Positions 1 through 11,134 of a stretch of 64,000 nucleotides of DNA are shown here, one piece after another; position 1 is the stretch's first letter; every line of letters begins with the position of its first letter. The stretch is from assembly GCA_037892935.1 (NCBI GenBank), contig JAYXKI010000002.1, forward strand, positions 1,550,001 to 1,614,000. The letters run 5' to 3'. Source of the DNA: Phlebopus portentosus (lineage: Eukaryota > Basidiomycota > Agaricomycetes > Boletales > Boletinellaceae). The translations under genes and the position numbers were made by a program. A model generated the notes under the pieces. That model searched no databases, was not told the DNA's origin, and saw only the letters and a list, made by a program, of their open reading frames with translations.

Positions 1-422
1 ACGGTTGAGCTGGAATAGGGCCGTGCCGTTCATATCAATCTTGTATTTCTTCTCAGCGTACTAAATGAACAGTTAGACTCCGAACTACAACGAGTACGAA
101 CAAGACCAACCTTCTTGATTGTGGAACGTGAAACACCAGTACGAGCGTCACCAGGATTCTCCGCGATGCATTCCTAGTGAAGCTCAGTAGGCTGTGTGGC
201 TTAATATGAAGTCAAACATACCTTAACGATATCCTTCCATGAAGGGTGAGCAGCATTAGAGACTTTCGCCGAGACAGCCTTCTTCGCCTTAGTTGAGGAG
301 GCCTTGGTAGTCGCCTTCTTGGTCGCCTTCTTCTCTTTGGGAGCAGCCTTGCCCTTTGAAGCAGGGGCTGGAGCCTCAGGGATAGTGGGCACAGGAGCAG
401 CAGCGACTTCAGTGGAGGACAT
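1..422 (-). CDS. Linker histone H1, cut by the left edge
   Basis: This is a linker histone that binds nucleosomes and linker DNA in the nucleus. The first exon (422 to 222) encodes an Ala/Pro/Lys-rich tail that runs into HPSWKDIVK, the usual opening of the H15 globular domain. Exon 2 (173-111) continues with ECIAENPGDARTGVSRSTIKK-type sequence. Exon 3 (60 to the edge) gives YAEKKYKIDMNG and then leaves the window, so the rest of the globular domain and the C-terminal lysine tail are missing. The start ATG at 422 is the only sensible one. Two ACGCGT hexamers lie about 190-215 bases upstream and could be MCB-type G1/S sites (inference). A second H1 gene begins 3.2 kb to the right. Confidence 0.9.
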
Positions 423-809
423 GGTAGTTGACGGCAGAAGTTAGGGAGATTGAGATAAAGCTGAGCGTGAGATCCGAGATACGAGGAATTTAGAAAGGGG
501 CTTTTAGGTGAACAAATCGACGCGACTGGCGTTCCTTATATATCTGTATCCCACTAAGTGGCGGTGCAAAATTCATATTCGAACTCCGCTCACCAGCAAC
601 AACCACTTGAACGCGTCAATCTTCAGCATGACGCGTCGCACGTGATCCTATCCCTCTCCTTGTTTGTTTGTTGCTCCTGGGCATTTACACGGAGAGCATG
701 CAAATTTGCGAACAAAATCTGAAATCATGGGCGCACAGCATTTACTAACGACACTTTTATGGAAAATATTGGATAACGACAACTCCGATTCCCTCTCGCT
801 CAAAGCTAC
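423..809. promoter_or_regulatory. Upstream region of histone H1; no gene seen
   Basis: This spacer lies between the H1 start and the 3' end of the acyl-CoA synthetase gene. I see no coding segment. ACGCGT occurs at 611-616 and 631-636, which matches the MluI cell-cycle box bound by MBF-type factors in fungi. A role in S-phase histone expression is inference only. Confidence 0.35.
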
Positions 810-2975
810 TTAGATATGATACTTCCGTGCAGGAATGACCTTAAAAGTTCCATTCGTCTGCGCAAGTCCCCTCTCTCCGAGCGACACCCAATCACCCGGA
901 GCAGTTTCTTTGTCATCGTCATCGAGAGGAAGAGTAACCGATGGTCCATGAACTACAACCTGATGGACCTATGTCAGCAATCTTTTGAAAAACACGAGAT
1001 AGCATTTTCTTACCTCGCCAATGGGATCTGCACCCTTTTCCACGGCTGCGTCGTCAACACCCACAATTTTTACTTCAATGTTGATCGATGGGGATCCAAC
1101 GTGAGCGATACCCACGAACTCCGGGTTTCCTGCTGAGTTCTCGGGAAATTCCTGGAAATCGAGGGGATGGGAGAAAAACACGGGCCCTACGACCAACGGG
1201 TGTTCGTGTGCATTTACGATAGGCACGGAAAGTGCAAGTCGAGCGGGAGTTAGAGACTTCGCTTCAGTTATCTCTGTGAACGGAAATACTAAGCATCAAA
1301 ATACGTCTTTTGAAATTGGCAACTTGCCTCCGCTGATAATGACAGATCGAAGACTATTGGCCCATCCTTTCAAGACAGTGTTACGAGGCCCGGCGAGAAA
1401 AGAATTGTCCCACAAGCTGTCCTTGCTAAGGAAGCCATGCCGAAGATGAGACAACTTGTGCCGCCACGCGACGGAGAAAAACGGTGAATTTCTCGCCAGG
1501 GACAGGATTGAAGACACGATAGAATTCAACTGAGAAGGCGTCCTGAAATATCTTCAGTCCAGAGTACCAAATACTTACGTTCTTAAACTTACAAGAATGT
1601 GACTGTGGGCGCAGGAACAGTTGCACAGAGTTGTTTTACGGCTTCAGCTTCCTTAGTCGATGCTAAAATTCGGCATTAGCTTGAAGGGAGTAATTTACTA
1701 TGAAATTCGCGTACTGCCTTCCCTGGAGAAGAAATTCGTCGTGTCGATTGTACTGAAATGAGCGTTTTCATAAAGCGCGGTGTAAGCAATGGCTCGCCCA
1801 AATGACGTCGATAGAGAATGAGAAGAGACTATTGAGTCAGAGGAAGAGATTGCCCCAGTGAGAGGGAACAACGCCCTCGTCGCCGCAACACCTGCAGTCA
1901 AATTCTAGAATGCCACAGTTAGTCATCTTTTCTGTGAGGAATACGACGAAGCCTCCCTACTTGGTGGGTAAGACGGGTCGCCTTCAATTCATTATTAGGT
2001 CCAGGATAGAATGACACGGAAAAAATATCCTGCGGCTCTGTGGAAAAGTCAGCATAAGCTCAGAGAAATAGGTCGGAAACTCACGAATCGGCGGCTCTTG
2101 CACGGCATCTTCCCTGGTGCCTTTTCTTTCCAAGTCCGTCAACCACAGAATCCTCACTTTGAGTTTCCCCACAAAGTCCGGAAGATCGCCTTCACCGACC
2201 AAAATCAGAGTGTGGTGTGCGAATTCTGCATTTTCTGCAATTTGTTCAAGAACATGTTCCAAGAAGTTCACATGTAAGATGATGGCGCTCGGAGGATGTG
2301 CATCGAATACACTGGAGAGAAGGGTCAGGGAGGAAATCGTGAAGGATGGAATGGACTGGGACGCCAGTGCGAGGTCCGCGATCAGAAAGTCTATTCGGAC
2401 ATGAGCCTGTGACAAAAGAGAAGACAACGGAGCAACACCGAATGAACTCACCAATCCCATCGTCGAGAAGCAGAAGAACATTTGATTCTTTAGGCTGAAG
2501 TCCGGCGATTCTCACTAGGCCGTTGGCCAGTGCAGTACTACGTGATCTGAGCTTCTCGTTCGTAATCTGAATTTATTTATTTCAGTTCTCACATTACACA
2601 ACTCGAGAAGAATCTCCAACATACTTCCGATGCCCATAAAGACCGAACGCCAGTAAAGTCGGGTCTGATCAAATCCAACAAGGTCAAGATTGAATTTGCA
2701 GGCCTTGCTGGTAGCTACGGGGACATCACTGAGCTCTAGACCTGAACTTGGTAGAGCGTCAATCAATGACTTGCCATGCCCATGAGTCCGGTGCCATAAT
2801 TCCTGTACACGGCGCTCTCGTGAGGTTGCCTGACGCGATCCACGTCGCTCTGGCGTCCAAGAAGAATGGGATGGACGAGCGACTGCGGTGTAAGAAACGT
2901 GTGCCAAAGGAACGCACTCGCAGCAATGACACCAAGAACGATCGTCAGCCCATCTGTTTCTGTAAGACTAGGCAT
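810..2975 (-). CDS. AMP-dependent acyl-CoA synthetase-like protein (ANL family)
   Basis: It probably activates a fatty acid as an acyl-adenylate and then acyl-CoA, or is a divergent member of that family. The N-terminus has a hydrophobic anchor (GLTIVLGVIAASAFLWHTFL) followed by HPILLGRQSD and YRNYGTG, which is typical of fungal long-chain acyl-CoA synthetase-like proteins. Later exons give LADLALAS-like and LTAGVAATRALFPLTG segments, then RHKLSHLRHGFLSKDSLWD and VIISGG, the region around adenylation motif A4. It ends PARKYHI at 812-810. At least eight introns are needed, and two have GC-AG ends (2774-2715 and 1327-1274). The start at 2975 is preferred because the frame opens further upstream without any family similarity. 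The substrate cannot be told. The protein looks somewhat short in its C-terminal subdomain. Confidence 0.75.
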
Positions 2976-3637
2976 TTTTTCCACTTTTCTGGACTGCACG
3001 GTGCTCGCCGCTAGTGTTGACGATGTTGAGAGTCGGTGTTGGTATAGAGAGCCCGTGATTCGTCGGCGACGTATGTAACGCGACTCCAGACTCCGACGGC
3101 TGCTTTGATCGACATGGACTGATCCGGTAGTTTGTAAACTTTGCAATCTGCTCTCATCTTCACTCTCACTAGACGCGTCCCACTGGACACAAGTCCATAG
3201 ATACCACGATTTTAACGCCAAATCAAATCGTGTCGCACATTGATTGCCTAAAGACGCGTTTCCTTTGATGAAAAACGTGCATATTTCATGATCTGTCAAG
3301 AGCCTCATTGTCCTATCAAGTGCACAGGAAAGCGACATACGGCTGTCGCAGTCCGCCATCTTCAGCAAGCATTACATGGTCATCGCATGCGCTAGCCAAG
3401 GGAATGGCTTTCCAACGCAAACGCCAATTGCGTGCGGAACGAAGGCGGACAAGGACACACATACAATGAGCACGTGAGAGATTCGGACTTCCAATCTCGT
3501 CCGGCCACTCTCAACAACCACTCTTAAGTTCCGACTCCTACCGCCATATCCCCCAGTTCCTCCTGTCTTCCACTGATAACATCTCCTCAGCTAGCCTTTC
3601 ATCGTAACTGAACGCATACTCATCCTCCTGTGTTCTA
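2976..3637. promoter_or_regulatory. Shared upstream region of acyl-CoA synthetase and second H1 gene
   Basis: This is a divergent intergenic region. An open frame on the minus strand extends to 3368 but has no recognisable domain and is treated as non-coding or 5' UTR. ACGCGT occurs at 3173-3178 and 3254-3259. No other structure was recognised. Confidence 0.4.
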
Positions 3638-4944
3638 ATGTCTAAGACAGCGTCTCCAACGAAGAAGGGTGCTATGGCTAAGTCTGCAAAGCCTTCCACC
3701 CACCCAAGCTGGATTGATATGATCAAGGTAAGCATTCTATGTCCTATGTATACTAGATTGGTGCTTGCTTCGCTGTGAACGATCTTATGAGTATGCCCTC
3801 GTGTTCTCGCTTATATTCTTGCGAGACATCGTTATCAGCACGAGGCGCATCAACCAGCTTGATGTTTCAGACATTCCATAGACACATAGTTCTGGATATT
3901 CAGTATAGCTTAACGTTCTTATAGGAATGCGTCATCGCGCATCCAGAAGACTCTCGCGTGGGCGTGTCTCGTCCTACCATTAAGAAGGTTCGTTCATAGT
4001 ACGCTCATGACGACATCGACTGATATGAACTCTGTGGCGTTCAGTTTATTGAAACCAAGTATAAACTCTCCATGGATGCCTCCCATACCTCGCAACTCTC
4101 ACGCGCAATTGTCTCTGGCTCTGAGAAGGGTACATTTGTGTTACCGAAGGGTGAGATCATTGCAGTTCCAATATCGGTATCCATGCTCACACGAGCGTTT
4201 AGGACCCTCGGGCAAAGTCAAATTGGCTCCGAAGGCAAAGCCTGATGCACCCAAGGAGGTGAACAAGGCCGAGAAAGAGGTTTGCGTCAATCAGCATGTA
4301 CATTGACTTAGGACTAATGAGGATCTCAAAGAACAAGAAAGCCACAAAGGTCACTAAGGCAGCTCCAAAGAAATCTGTCGCAAACAAGAAGATGTTGGCG
4401 ACAAGCGCAAAGCAGGTCAGTAATTTCCGTCACCAATTGACCTTTCTAACTGTCTCACTCTACCCTTAGAATAAGAAGACTTCTGTTACGAAAGCTTCGG
4501 GTGGTAAGGGCCCGGCACCGAAGAAACCGATTGAGAAAGCCCAATCAAAGACGCTCAGCAAGAAACCTAATCCCAGACCTGCGAAGAAACCTGCAGCGCC
4601 ATCTAAGAAGGCAACAACCATGAAGACCAAGCCCACCACCAAGAAGTCGAGCTCCAAGAAATCCGATGTGAAGAAGGTATTTATTCTATTCTCGCGCCGT
4701 TTATAGTCTTGATTTATCAAGTTTTCTGAAATAGGCGGCGGCAAAGTCGGCCGCTTCCAAACCAAAGAAGCCGGTCTCGAAGGGAAAACCGGCCTCCAAG
4801 ACGGCCGCATCTTCCAAGAAGCCCGCTTCAACCAAGTCCACCAAACTAGCTTCTCGGGCAGAGAAGGCAAGTGCATACCTCTCTGTCAACTGTTGTTTTC
4901 TTGACTTCTCCTGCGTTTAGCCCGCATCCTCGGTCAAGGCTTGA
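3638..4944 (+). CDS. Linker histone H1, second gene
   Basis: A complete linker histone with an N-terminal tail, one H15 globular domain and a long Lys/Ala/Pro C-terminal tail. My exons are 3638-3727, 3925-3987, 4045-4150, 4203-4279, 4332-4415, 4470-4676, 4735-4866 and 4921-4944. The globular domain reads HPSWIDMIK, then ECVIAHPEDSRVGVSRPTIKK, then FIETKYKLSMDA and FVLPKGPSGKVKLA. The tail is full of KKP and AAKS motifs and ends ASSVKA. The last intron has a GC donor (GCAAGT at 4867), which keeps phase and gives a normal H1-like end. The exon 5 acceptor at 4331 is the least certain. It is paralogous to the H1 gene at the left edge, but its globular domain differs at many positions. Confidence 0.88.
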
Positions 4945-5149
4945 CTACCCTTGGGTTCTATTTTGGTACATTATTCTGTATTCGATTCTTCTGCGAGATG
5001 GATGTATGAATGGTCTTGGTTGTCGATGCTGTACTATACTAACACTGTACACGAACATCTATTTTATACAAATATAAGCTGACGTCGTGATTCGAGTTGC
5101 CGTGTGACGTGTGACTCTTTAATAATAATAATACTGTACAATAATAATA

Positions 5150-5366
5150 CAGGTGGGTACATTAAGTCTTCGGCACCCCTGCTTTAGGAAGGAGGATTTG
5201 CATGCTTTATATGGTATCATAAGCGTCGGATAGCACCTGGCCAACTTCCTCATATCGGCAAAGATGAGGGATCACCTCGTTCGTTTCGCAGTCGTTTGTT
5301 TCCCGAGAAGGCATGCAAATCACCTTCCATAAATAGGGGGTGCCGAAGACTTAATGTACCCACCTG
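5150..5366. mobile_element. Small hAT-like MITE
   Basis: A 217-base element with long terminal inverted repeats. The two ends match for the first 30 bases, starting CAGGTGGGTACATTAAGTCT, and then imperfectly to about 56 bases. It is flanked by TAATAATA at 5142-5149 and again at 5367-5374, an 8-bp target-site duplication. An 8-bp duplication together with termini starting CAG fits the hAT superfamily. There is no coding capacity. The flanks are AT-rich microsatellite, so the exact duplication length is less secure than the inverted repeats. Confidence 0.75.
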
Positions 5367-5488
5367 TAATAATAAACCTTTACTGTAGTGACTGTCACGT
5401 TCACGTGCCTCGCGTCTGTTTGTTCTTTGACGCGTCTTGAGGTTCATTCCTTCCAAGAAGAATCAAAACCACACAAAATCATCTGAAG

Positions 5489-6297
5489 ATGGCAGATTCC
5501 ATGCAAGATGCTATGTAAGGCCGAAACCTTTACTCTTTCAACACTCCCTGACGGTACTCCAGCAAGGTCCTGCAGAGCATGAGCCCGATCTTTGATCCCA
5601 CAGATGATTATCTCAGTATCGTCAGTGCGGAGGAGCAGATGGGCAATGTGGCGGCCCGAAGGCAAAAGGAGCTGGATGATGTGAACGGAAATCTAAAAGG
5701 CAAGTTTTCCTCCTGATTTTACCGTCCCCAAGCTTATTAGATGCTTGGTTGCTGCAGACCTTCTCCGAACACTGGATGCGGCGCGAGCGTCCTGCACGCG
5801 TCCACCGACAGTACCCTCAGCCGAAGCTCACGCTGAAGCCCTCAACGCTCTCGATGCGGCACGTCTCGGCTTCATGAAACGTATAAATGCCGCTGAGAGC
5901 TCGCTTGCGGAGAAGGAGGCAGCACTGGCGAGACTCCGTGAAGAGTGTTCGAAGCTTGAGGCAAGCGATCCTGCTTCCGAGCATGAACTGGACGCTTCAA
6001 CGTGAGCAACGCTCGAAACAACTCTTGTTTCTCAAGAACTAACTTGTTCTTACTTTTGCCTTTTCTAGTCTAAAGCTCACGTTCATCCGTGGCCTGGGAT
6101 TCACTCCTGTGACTGACAAGAACGGAAGAGTGCAGAAGGTCCTTGTCCGTAAGTCAATCAACATCAGTCCACTGCGTTGCATTGTCGCTAATAACATTGC
6201 AGGATCGCAGTCCGGTGAGGTCCATAGCATATCCTTGGATGGTTTAAAGACAAACGAGGAGTATGCGAACCTGCTATGGAGCCTCGCGTCATCATGA
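5489..6297 (+). CDS. SPC24: Kinetochore protein Spc24
   Basis: Subunit of the Ndc80 complex, which links kinetochores to spindle microtubules. Five exons (5489-5514, 5563-5699, 5758-6001, 6069-6148, 6203-6297) give 193 residues, the usual Spc24 size. Residues about 30-110 are a helical coiled-coil region that would pair with Spc25. The C-terminal globular domain reads LKLTFIRGLGF, then KVLVRSQSGEVHSISLDG and ends with a YANLLWSLASS helix, matching fungal Spc24. Intron 2 is of GC-AG type (5700-5757), and phase is kept only with the GCAAGT donor. An ACGCGT hexamer lies at 5430-5435, between the MITE and the start. Assignment rests on the C-terminal fold pattern and length. Confidence 0.82.
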
Positions 6298-6510
6298 TCA
6301 TACCTTGTCCAATACGAGTTCGCACTTGCTTCTCCAGTATCGCTTCTTGTTTTATTAAGAATCGCAGACCTTATTTGCATGTACGCAACGAGTAGAACGG
6401 ACTTTATCAGTGCTCTGCCTGACAGACACCGTGATTACAAGGAAGCTCTTCGGACTAATAAATATGTACATTATATTCAATTGTAAAGGTAAAGGGAATA
6501 AACAATTGTC

Positions 6511-9360
6511 TCATGCATTCGGCAAGGGAAGAGGAGTTCGTCCCAACGTTCGCTAGAAAGCCGAATCATGTCATTAAGTACGTTCACTATGTATTCGAAC
6601 TACTTACGAGAACATCCTCCTTGACGATCCAAACTTTCCTTACGGGACATTTTTCGCAGTCCTCCCGGACTTTCGCCTCTATTGCATTCTTCTTCACTCG
6701 ATGGGGACGCAGATCTTGATATAGGCTTTCAACAAGCCACGTCAGGTTGCCACTATTTAGAGAGGCGACTTTGTCCGCGAAGTACGGTATTAATGCTGTT
6801 GGGAAGGGATTCTTTGGCTGTATAGACGCTCGTTTGACAGGTGTCGGGACCGTAGCCATAGGAGCGATTGAAGATTGGGCAATGACGGCCTGGGCGGAGC
6901 AAGTAGGCACTGTCACGCCCATCGAATTCGCATTAGAGCTTGTGTTCTGGACATGTGGAGGTAGTGTCGGCACCACAAAGCCTTGTTTTGACAGCGCCAA
7001 CTTCCCGATGATTACAGGTGTCGAGACGAATGTGAACGGATCAATGGGGAAGGGCGTGTCTCAAGGCAGAACTGGAATCAGACTTGCTGAAGTTACTGGA
7101 AAAGACATTGACGTACCGTTAAAGAGTTGTATGCGATACTGATTAAATGGTTCGTAGTCGCATTCACCAATATTTGTCTCCAAACACAAGCCTTTCGAGA
7201 AGGGTACTAACGGCATGACCTTTCGTTTCTTTGGTTCTTTGGACTCCTTTTCTGCTGGCGCTGTCTTGCGTTTGGGCATAAGGTCCTGAGGGAATGGGAA
7301 ACTCGGGGAACCCGATCTGGAGTCCAAGGGCGTGCCAGGATCACTCGGTTCGTCGTCATCCACCAACCAATCATCAAACTCGTCGTCACCGACATCGCTT
7401 GATTTTTCAACATCGCTCCCGGCCAAACTCTGTAAGTCATCTGCACCCTCTTCCTCTTCTTCCCAATCCTCTCCGGAATCGTAGCTGTAATCAAATACTA
7501 CCGCATCCTTTGCAAACGAAGTTCGAGGGCCAACGACTACGGAGGACTTTGTGAAAGTACCAAAATAGCCTGGCCGATAATCTTCGTGAAAGATCAAAAC
7601 TTTGGCAGGGATCTTGTCCCTTGATGCCAGAAGAGTCTGCAACGAACGGACAGCAGTATCATCACCTAGGATTTCCGCTTCAGATAGTCGAGCAAAAATG
7701 TCGCGAACGGAATGCGCTGAAGATGATTTGTATAGTAACCCATTCGTATTGTAGCTTCCAGGGCACATTCGCCGTTTAGATGATACTCTCTTGATATATT
7801 CCGAAAAGAGCTCTGATGTGTCATTTTAAGCGTTTGCGTGAGAAATGAGTAATAAAGAGTACAGACCTTGGCTGTTTGAGGGTACTTCGTGTGTTCGGGA
7901 AGCGGGATCCGACGGGTCGATGACAATCACTTCTTTCGCCCTCGCCTCATGGAAATAGTTGATAGGCGCCAAGGTAGCGTTCTTCTTCAGTATAAATGGC
8001 TTGAATGCTTTCTCGAACTCAGACTGTGATGAGAACGCTTCCTTCTTCTGCGAGGAACTAGCTGATGCAGGACTCTGTATCTTACTGCTTGTCGCTTTCG
8101 GTTTGGAGAAGAACGAGTTCATGATTGAACGCGATTTGTTTTGAGCTTCTTGTAGCTTCCGCTCCTTCTCTTCTTTAGCCGCCTTTTTCTCTGCTTTCTC
8201 CTTCTCCTTAAGAAAAAAAATTCAGTTTCATTAAATGCCTTGAAGTGACTACAGTTTACCTTAGCCAAGCGTTCTGGATCTACAGGTTTATCCTTCTTCG
8301 GCCGGCCCGACTTCTTTGCTTCTGTATTTTCGTCAGTTGGAGCGTTTGATTTCTGAGAATCCGCAAGTCACATCGGCGTCAAAGACGTACAAAAGTGCTG
8401 AGACTAACCGTATCAATCTGGCCATCTGTTGCTGTGAGAGTATTCGGATTGTTTTCATCGTTCGTTGAAGAGACATGCGAAATTTCCGGTTTTGCTTTCT
8501 TGCCGCTTTTTGTAAATGCATCTTTCTCCGATTGAGGAAGTGCGTCGAACAGAGCCTTGAGTTCCTGCTTCGCCTGGATGCAACCCTGAGTCCGAATGTG
8601 TAGAAAGAGCGACAGCTATTACTTGCCTGTCTCCTCTCTGCAAGGCGCGACTCGAACCTTTCTCGAGAAGCCTTGGGCAGCATCCTATACATCTGTTCTT
8701 TTACTTCCCACCTCCATACGCTTGTGGCCGCAGAGACTTTCTCCATCCAGTCTATTCCGTAATTTATACGGTCGCAGACGCGTAAAATTGCACTTTCAAT
8801 GGCAATGGTCGTTAGAGAAGCTCCACTTGAGTTGGCCTCGTCAGCTTCTGTTTCTTCAGGCCTGAGAGCTTCCTGTAAGTGCTTTGCAAGGAAGGAGATG
8901 GTTTTATCGCTGATAAGATCCGTCGTAAGAATCCTAGCAGTTCTCAGTTTTCAGCCGTTCCGTACCTTTCGTGTACGAGCTTGGCAATTAGAGGTACATG
9001 CTCGTCTGGTACGTATTGGAGAGGCGAATTACTCTCTTTCGCTCGATTTGCTAAGAAATCACGGAAGTTGACGATTTCTATGAAAACTCTGTCAACGCAC
9101 ACTTCGGTGGCTTGTACAATCAGATGCGCACCTTGCATAGTCTCTGACATCTTCTCGCACGACAATGGCTTCTGGTGAAAGACCAGTTTCCCATTCTTCA
9201 ACTCCATGAGTGGCTTTTTTTCCATTTTTGTCGCTGTTTGAGATGTCAGTTCACGCCGAAGGTCATCCGACGAGAGAAACGCACGAGAAGTTAGCGCGCC
9301 ATCAGGCTTCACGGTCACTTCTGACACGTACCGTGAGCAATATTTGTTAATACCGAACAT
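6511..9360 (-). CDS. CAC1: Chromatin assembly factor 1 large subunit
   Basis: Largest subunit of CAF-1 (yeast Cac1/Rlf2, animal p150), which deposits H3-H4 on newly replicated DNA and is recruited by PCNA. The middle has a Lys/Glu/Arg-rich KER helix (about 8215-8130), then RSIMNSFFSKP, a PCNA-interaction-like stretch, and FKPFILKKNATLAPINYF. The conserved core reads KVLIFHEDYRPGYFGTFTK and FDYSYDSGEDWEEEEE, followed by the acidic ED segment. The C-terminus (about 6830-6590) is a winged helix with IPYFADKVASLNSGNLTWLV. A last intron (GTAAGT donor near 6600) moves the stop to 6513-6511. The N-terminal 130 residues from the start at 9360 are less conserved. It is divergent from an RFC subunit gene 176 bases away. 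Confidence 0.87.
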
Positions 9361-9536
9361 TTTACGGACCTTTCTGAACCTCTATATTTGACATGTCTAC
9401 CAGCAGCATAGCAGACCGGCAGAGTCGAGTGTGGAGCGACGAAGCGCGAAGGAGAGAAGTGAGGAGGTCTGTGACTATCGCGTCTGTCACGACTCATCGT
9501 TTGTCACGCGCTTCAACGCGTTTACCCTCTTCAAAC
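9361..9536. promoter_or_regulatory. Bidirectional promoter between CAC1 and RFC subunit
   Basis: A short spacer separates two start codons pointing apart. It contains ACGCGT at 9516-9521 and a nearby ACGCGC. Shared cell-cycle control of the two genes is plausible because both products act with PCNA at replication forks, but this is inference. Confidence 0.45.
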
Positions 9537-10858
9537 ATGTTCCTCAGACCTCAGACAGGCAAGAATGCTCAAAAGCAGGCTGCTGAAGATCTCGCGCTTC
9601 AGCCTTGGGTCGAGAAATAGTATGTATCTGCCTTCTGATCAGACGTCTTGCTAACTCGATCGTAGTCGACCGAAGACCATCGACGATGTTTCGTCTCAAG
9701 AACACATTGTGGCTGTCCTCCAAAAGACGTTGACATCAACGAACGTAAGCAGATTTGGCGAAGGAATCTTGATTGTTGCTGATTGAAGATACCCTAGCTT
9801 CCTCACATGTTATTCTATGGTCCTCCTGGAACAGGGAAAACATCGACCATTCTAGCTCTGGCTCGTCAACTATTTGGGTACGTTCTACAGTTTTGCTACG
9901 CCAATGCAGGCTATTTGATACTTCTTCAAAGCCCAGATAACTTCAAGAATCGAGTTCTCGAACTCAACGCATCCGATGAACGCGGTATTACAATTGTACG
10001 CGAGAAGATAAAAAACTTTGCACGCCAGACACCTCGGGCGCAGATTGTTACACCCGACGGGAAGACCTACCCTTGTCCACCATATAAAATCATTATTCTA
10101 GATGAAGCAGACTCAATGACTCATGACGCGCAATCGGCGTTGCGCCGCATCATGGAAACCTACGCTCGTATTACTCGGTTTTGTCTGGTCTGCAACTATG
10201 TTACGAGAATCATTGAGCCGCTCGCTTCGCGTTGCTCGAAGTTTCGTTTTAGACCGCTCGATACGTCTGCTACTGCCCAGCGCATTCGGCATATTGCAGA
10301 GGCAGAGAAGGTCCCCGTTACGCCCGAAGTCATCGATACTCTCATTTCTGTATCTGGTGGTGACCTACGTCGTTCAATAACATATCTTCAATCGGCTTCT
10401 CGGCTTTCGTCATCGACAGACCCACCTACTGAGATCATATCGCGAGACATACAAGAAATCGCAGGTGTTGTACCTGACAAAGTCGTGAACTCATTTGGTC
10501 AAGTATTGGGCGTGGAAATCATTGGAAGCAATGACAGCATGGACGTGGACGACGGTAGGAGACGACGAAAGGGGTTTGAAGAGGTCAAAACAGCTGTGAA
10601 AGTACTCGTACGAGAGGGTTATTCGGCATCCCAGCTTTTGACACAGGTCAGTCGTAATTCAAGTTTGTATTCGCCTAACTGACATTCAGACTGTTGCAGC
10701 TCCACGATCTGACCATTCACCATCCAACTTTGAGCGCAAAACAAAAGGCGCGATGTGCCATGGTTTTCGCCGACGCGGACAAAGCACTGTGCGATGGCGC
10801 AGATGAAGAACTCCAGATCTTAGAGGTCTCCTTGCAAATATACAAAGCACTAACATAG
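9537..10858 (+). CDS. RFC2: Replication factor C subunit, Rfc2 (yeast) / RFC4 (human) type
   Basis: Small AAA+ subunit of the clamp loader that opens PCNA on primed DNA. The order of motifs is PWVEKYRPKTIDDV, Walker A GPPGTGKTST, RVLELNASDERGI, Walker B IILDEADSMT, the RRIMETYA arginine-finger region and NYVTRIIEPLASRCSKFRF, whose wording points to the yeast Rfc2/human RFC4 class. The C-terminal collar ends VSLQIYKALT. Five introns are seen: donors at 9620, 9745 and about 9880, and one near 10648 that joins LLTQ to LHDLTIHHP. The start at MFLRPQTGK (9537) fits the short N-termini of the family. An upstream in-frame ATG at 9393 would add 48 residues without similarity. Confidence 0.92.
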
Positions 10859-11134
10859 ACTTCTTTTGTTTTGTATTCTGTCCTTGCCATCACATTATGT
10901 TTCCTTAACAATGAATCTGATATCGCATTGAGATGATGAAAGCAGCAGAAGTGCAAGCACAGCGTACACGATAAGAAAGCATTACAGGAGATCTAAGATC
11001 TGATCTACCGCATCGGCAAATTTTCTCGACAAGAATGGGAAATCCTTTGTCTACGTAGGTAGGTTGAACAACAAGCAGAAAGAAACAGGCCATATACACT
11101 CATATGTATTATGCATTTTCTACTTGCATTTTTC

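Noticed and set aside
2976..3368. N-terminal extension of the acyl-CoA synthetase-like gene by 131 residues
   Set aside because: The frame is open but has no family similarity, and the ATG at 2975 sits just before the expected membrane anchor.
4007..4387. Open frames on both strands inside the second H1 gene
   Set aside because: They overlap H1 exons and introns in other frames and have no domains.
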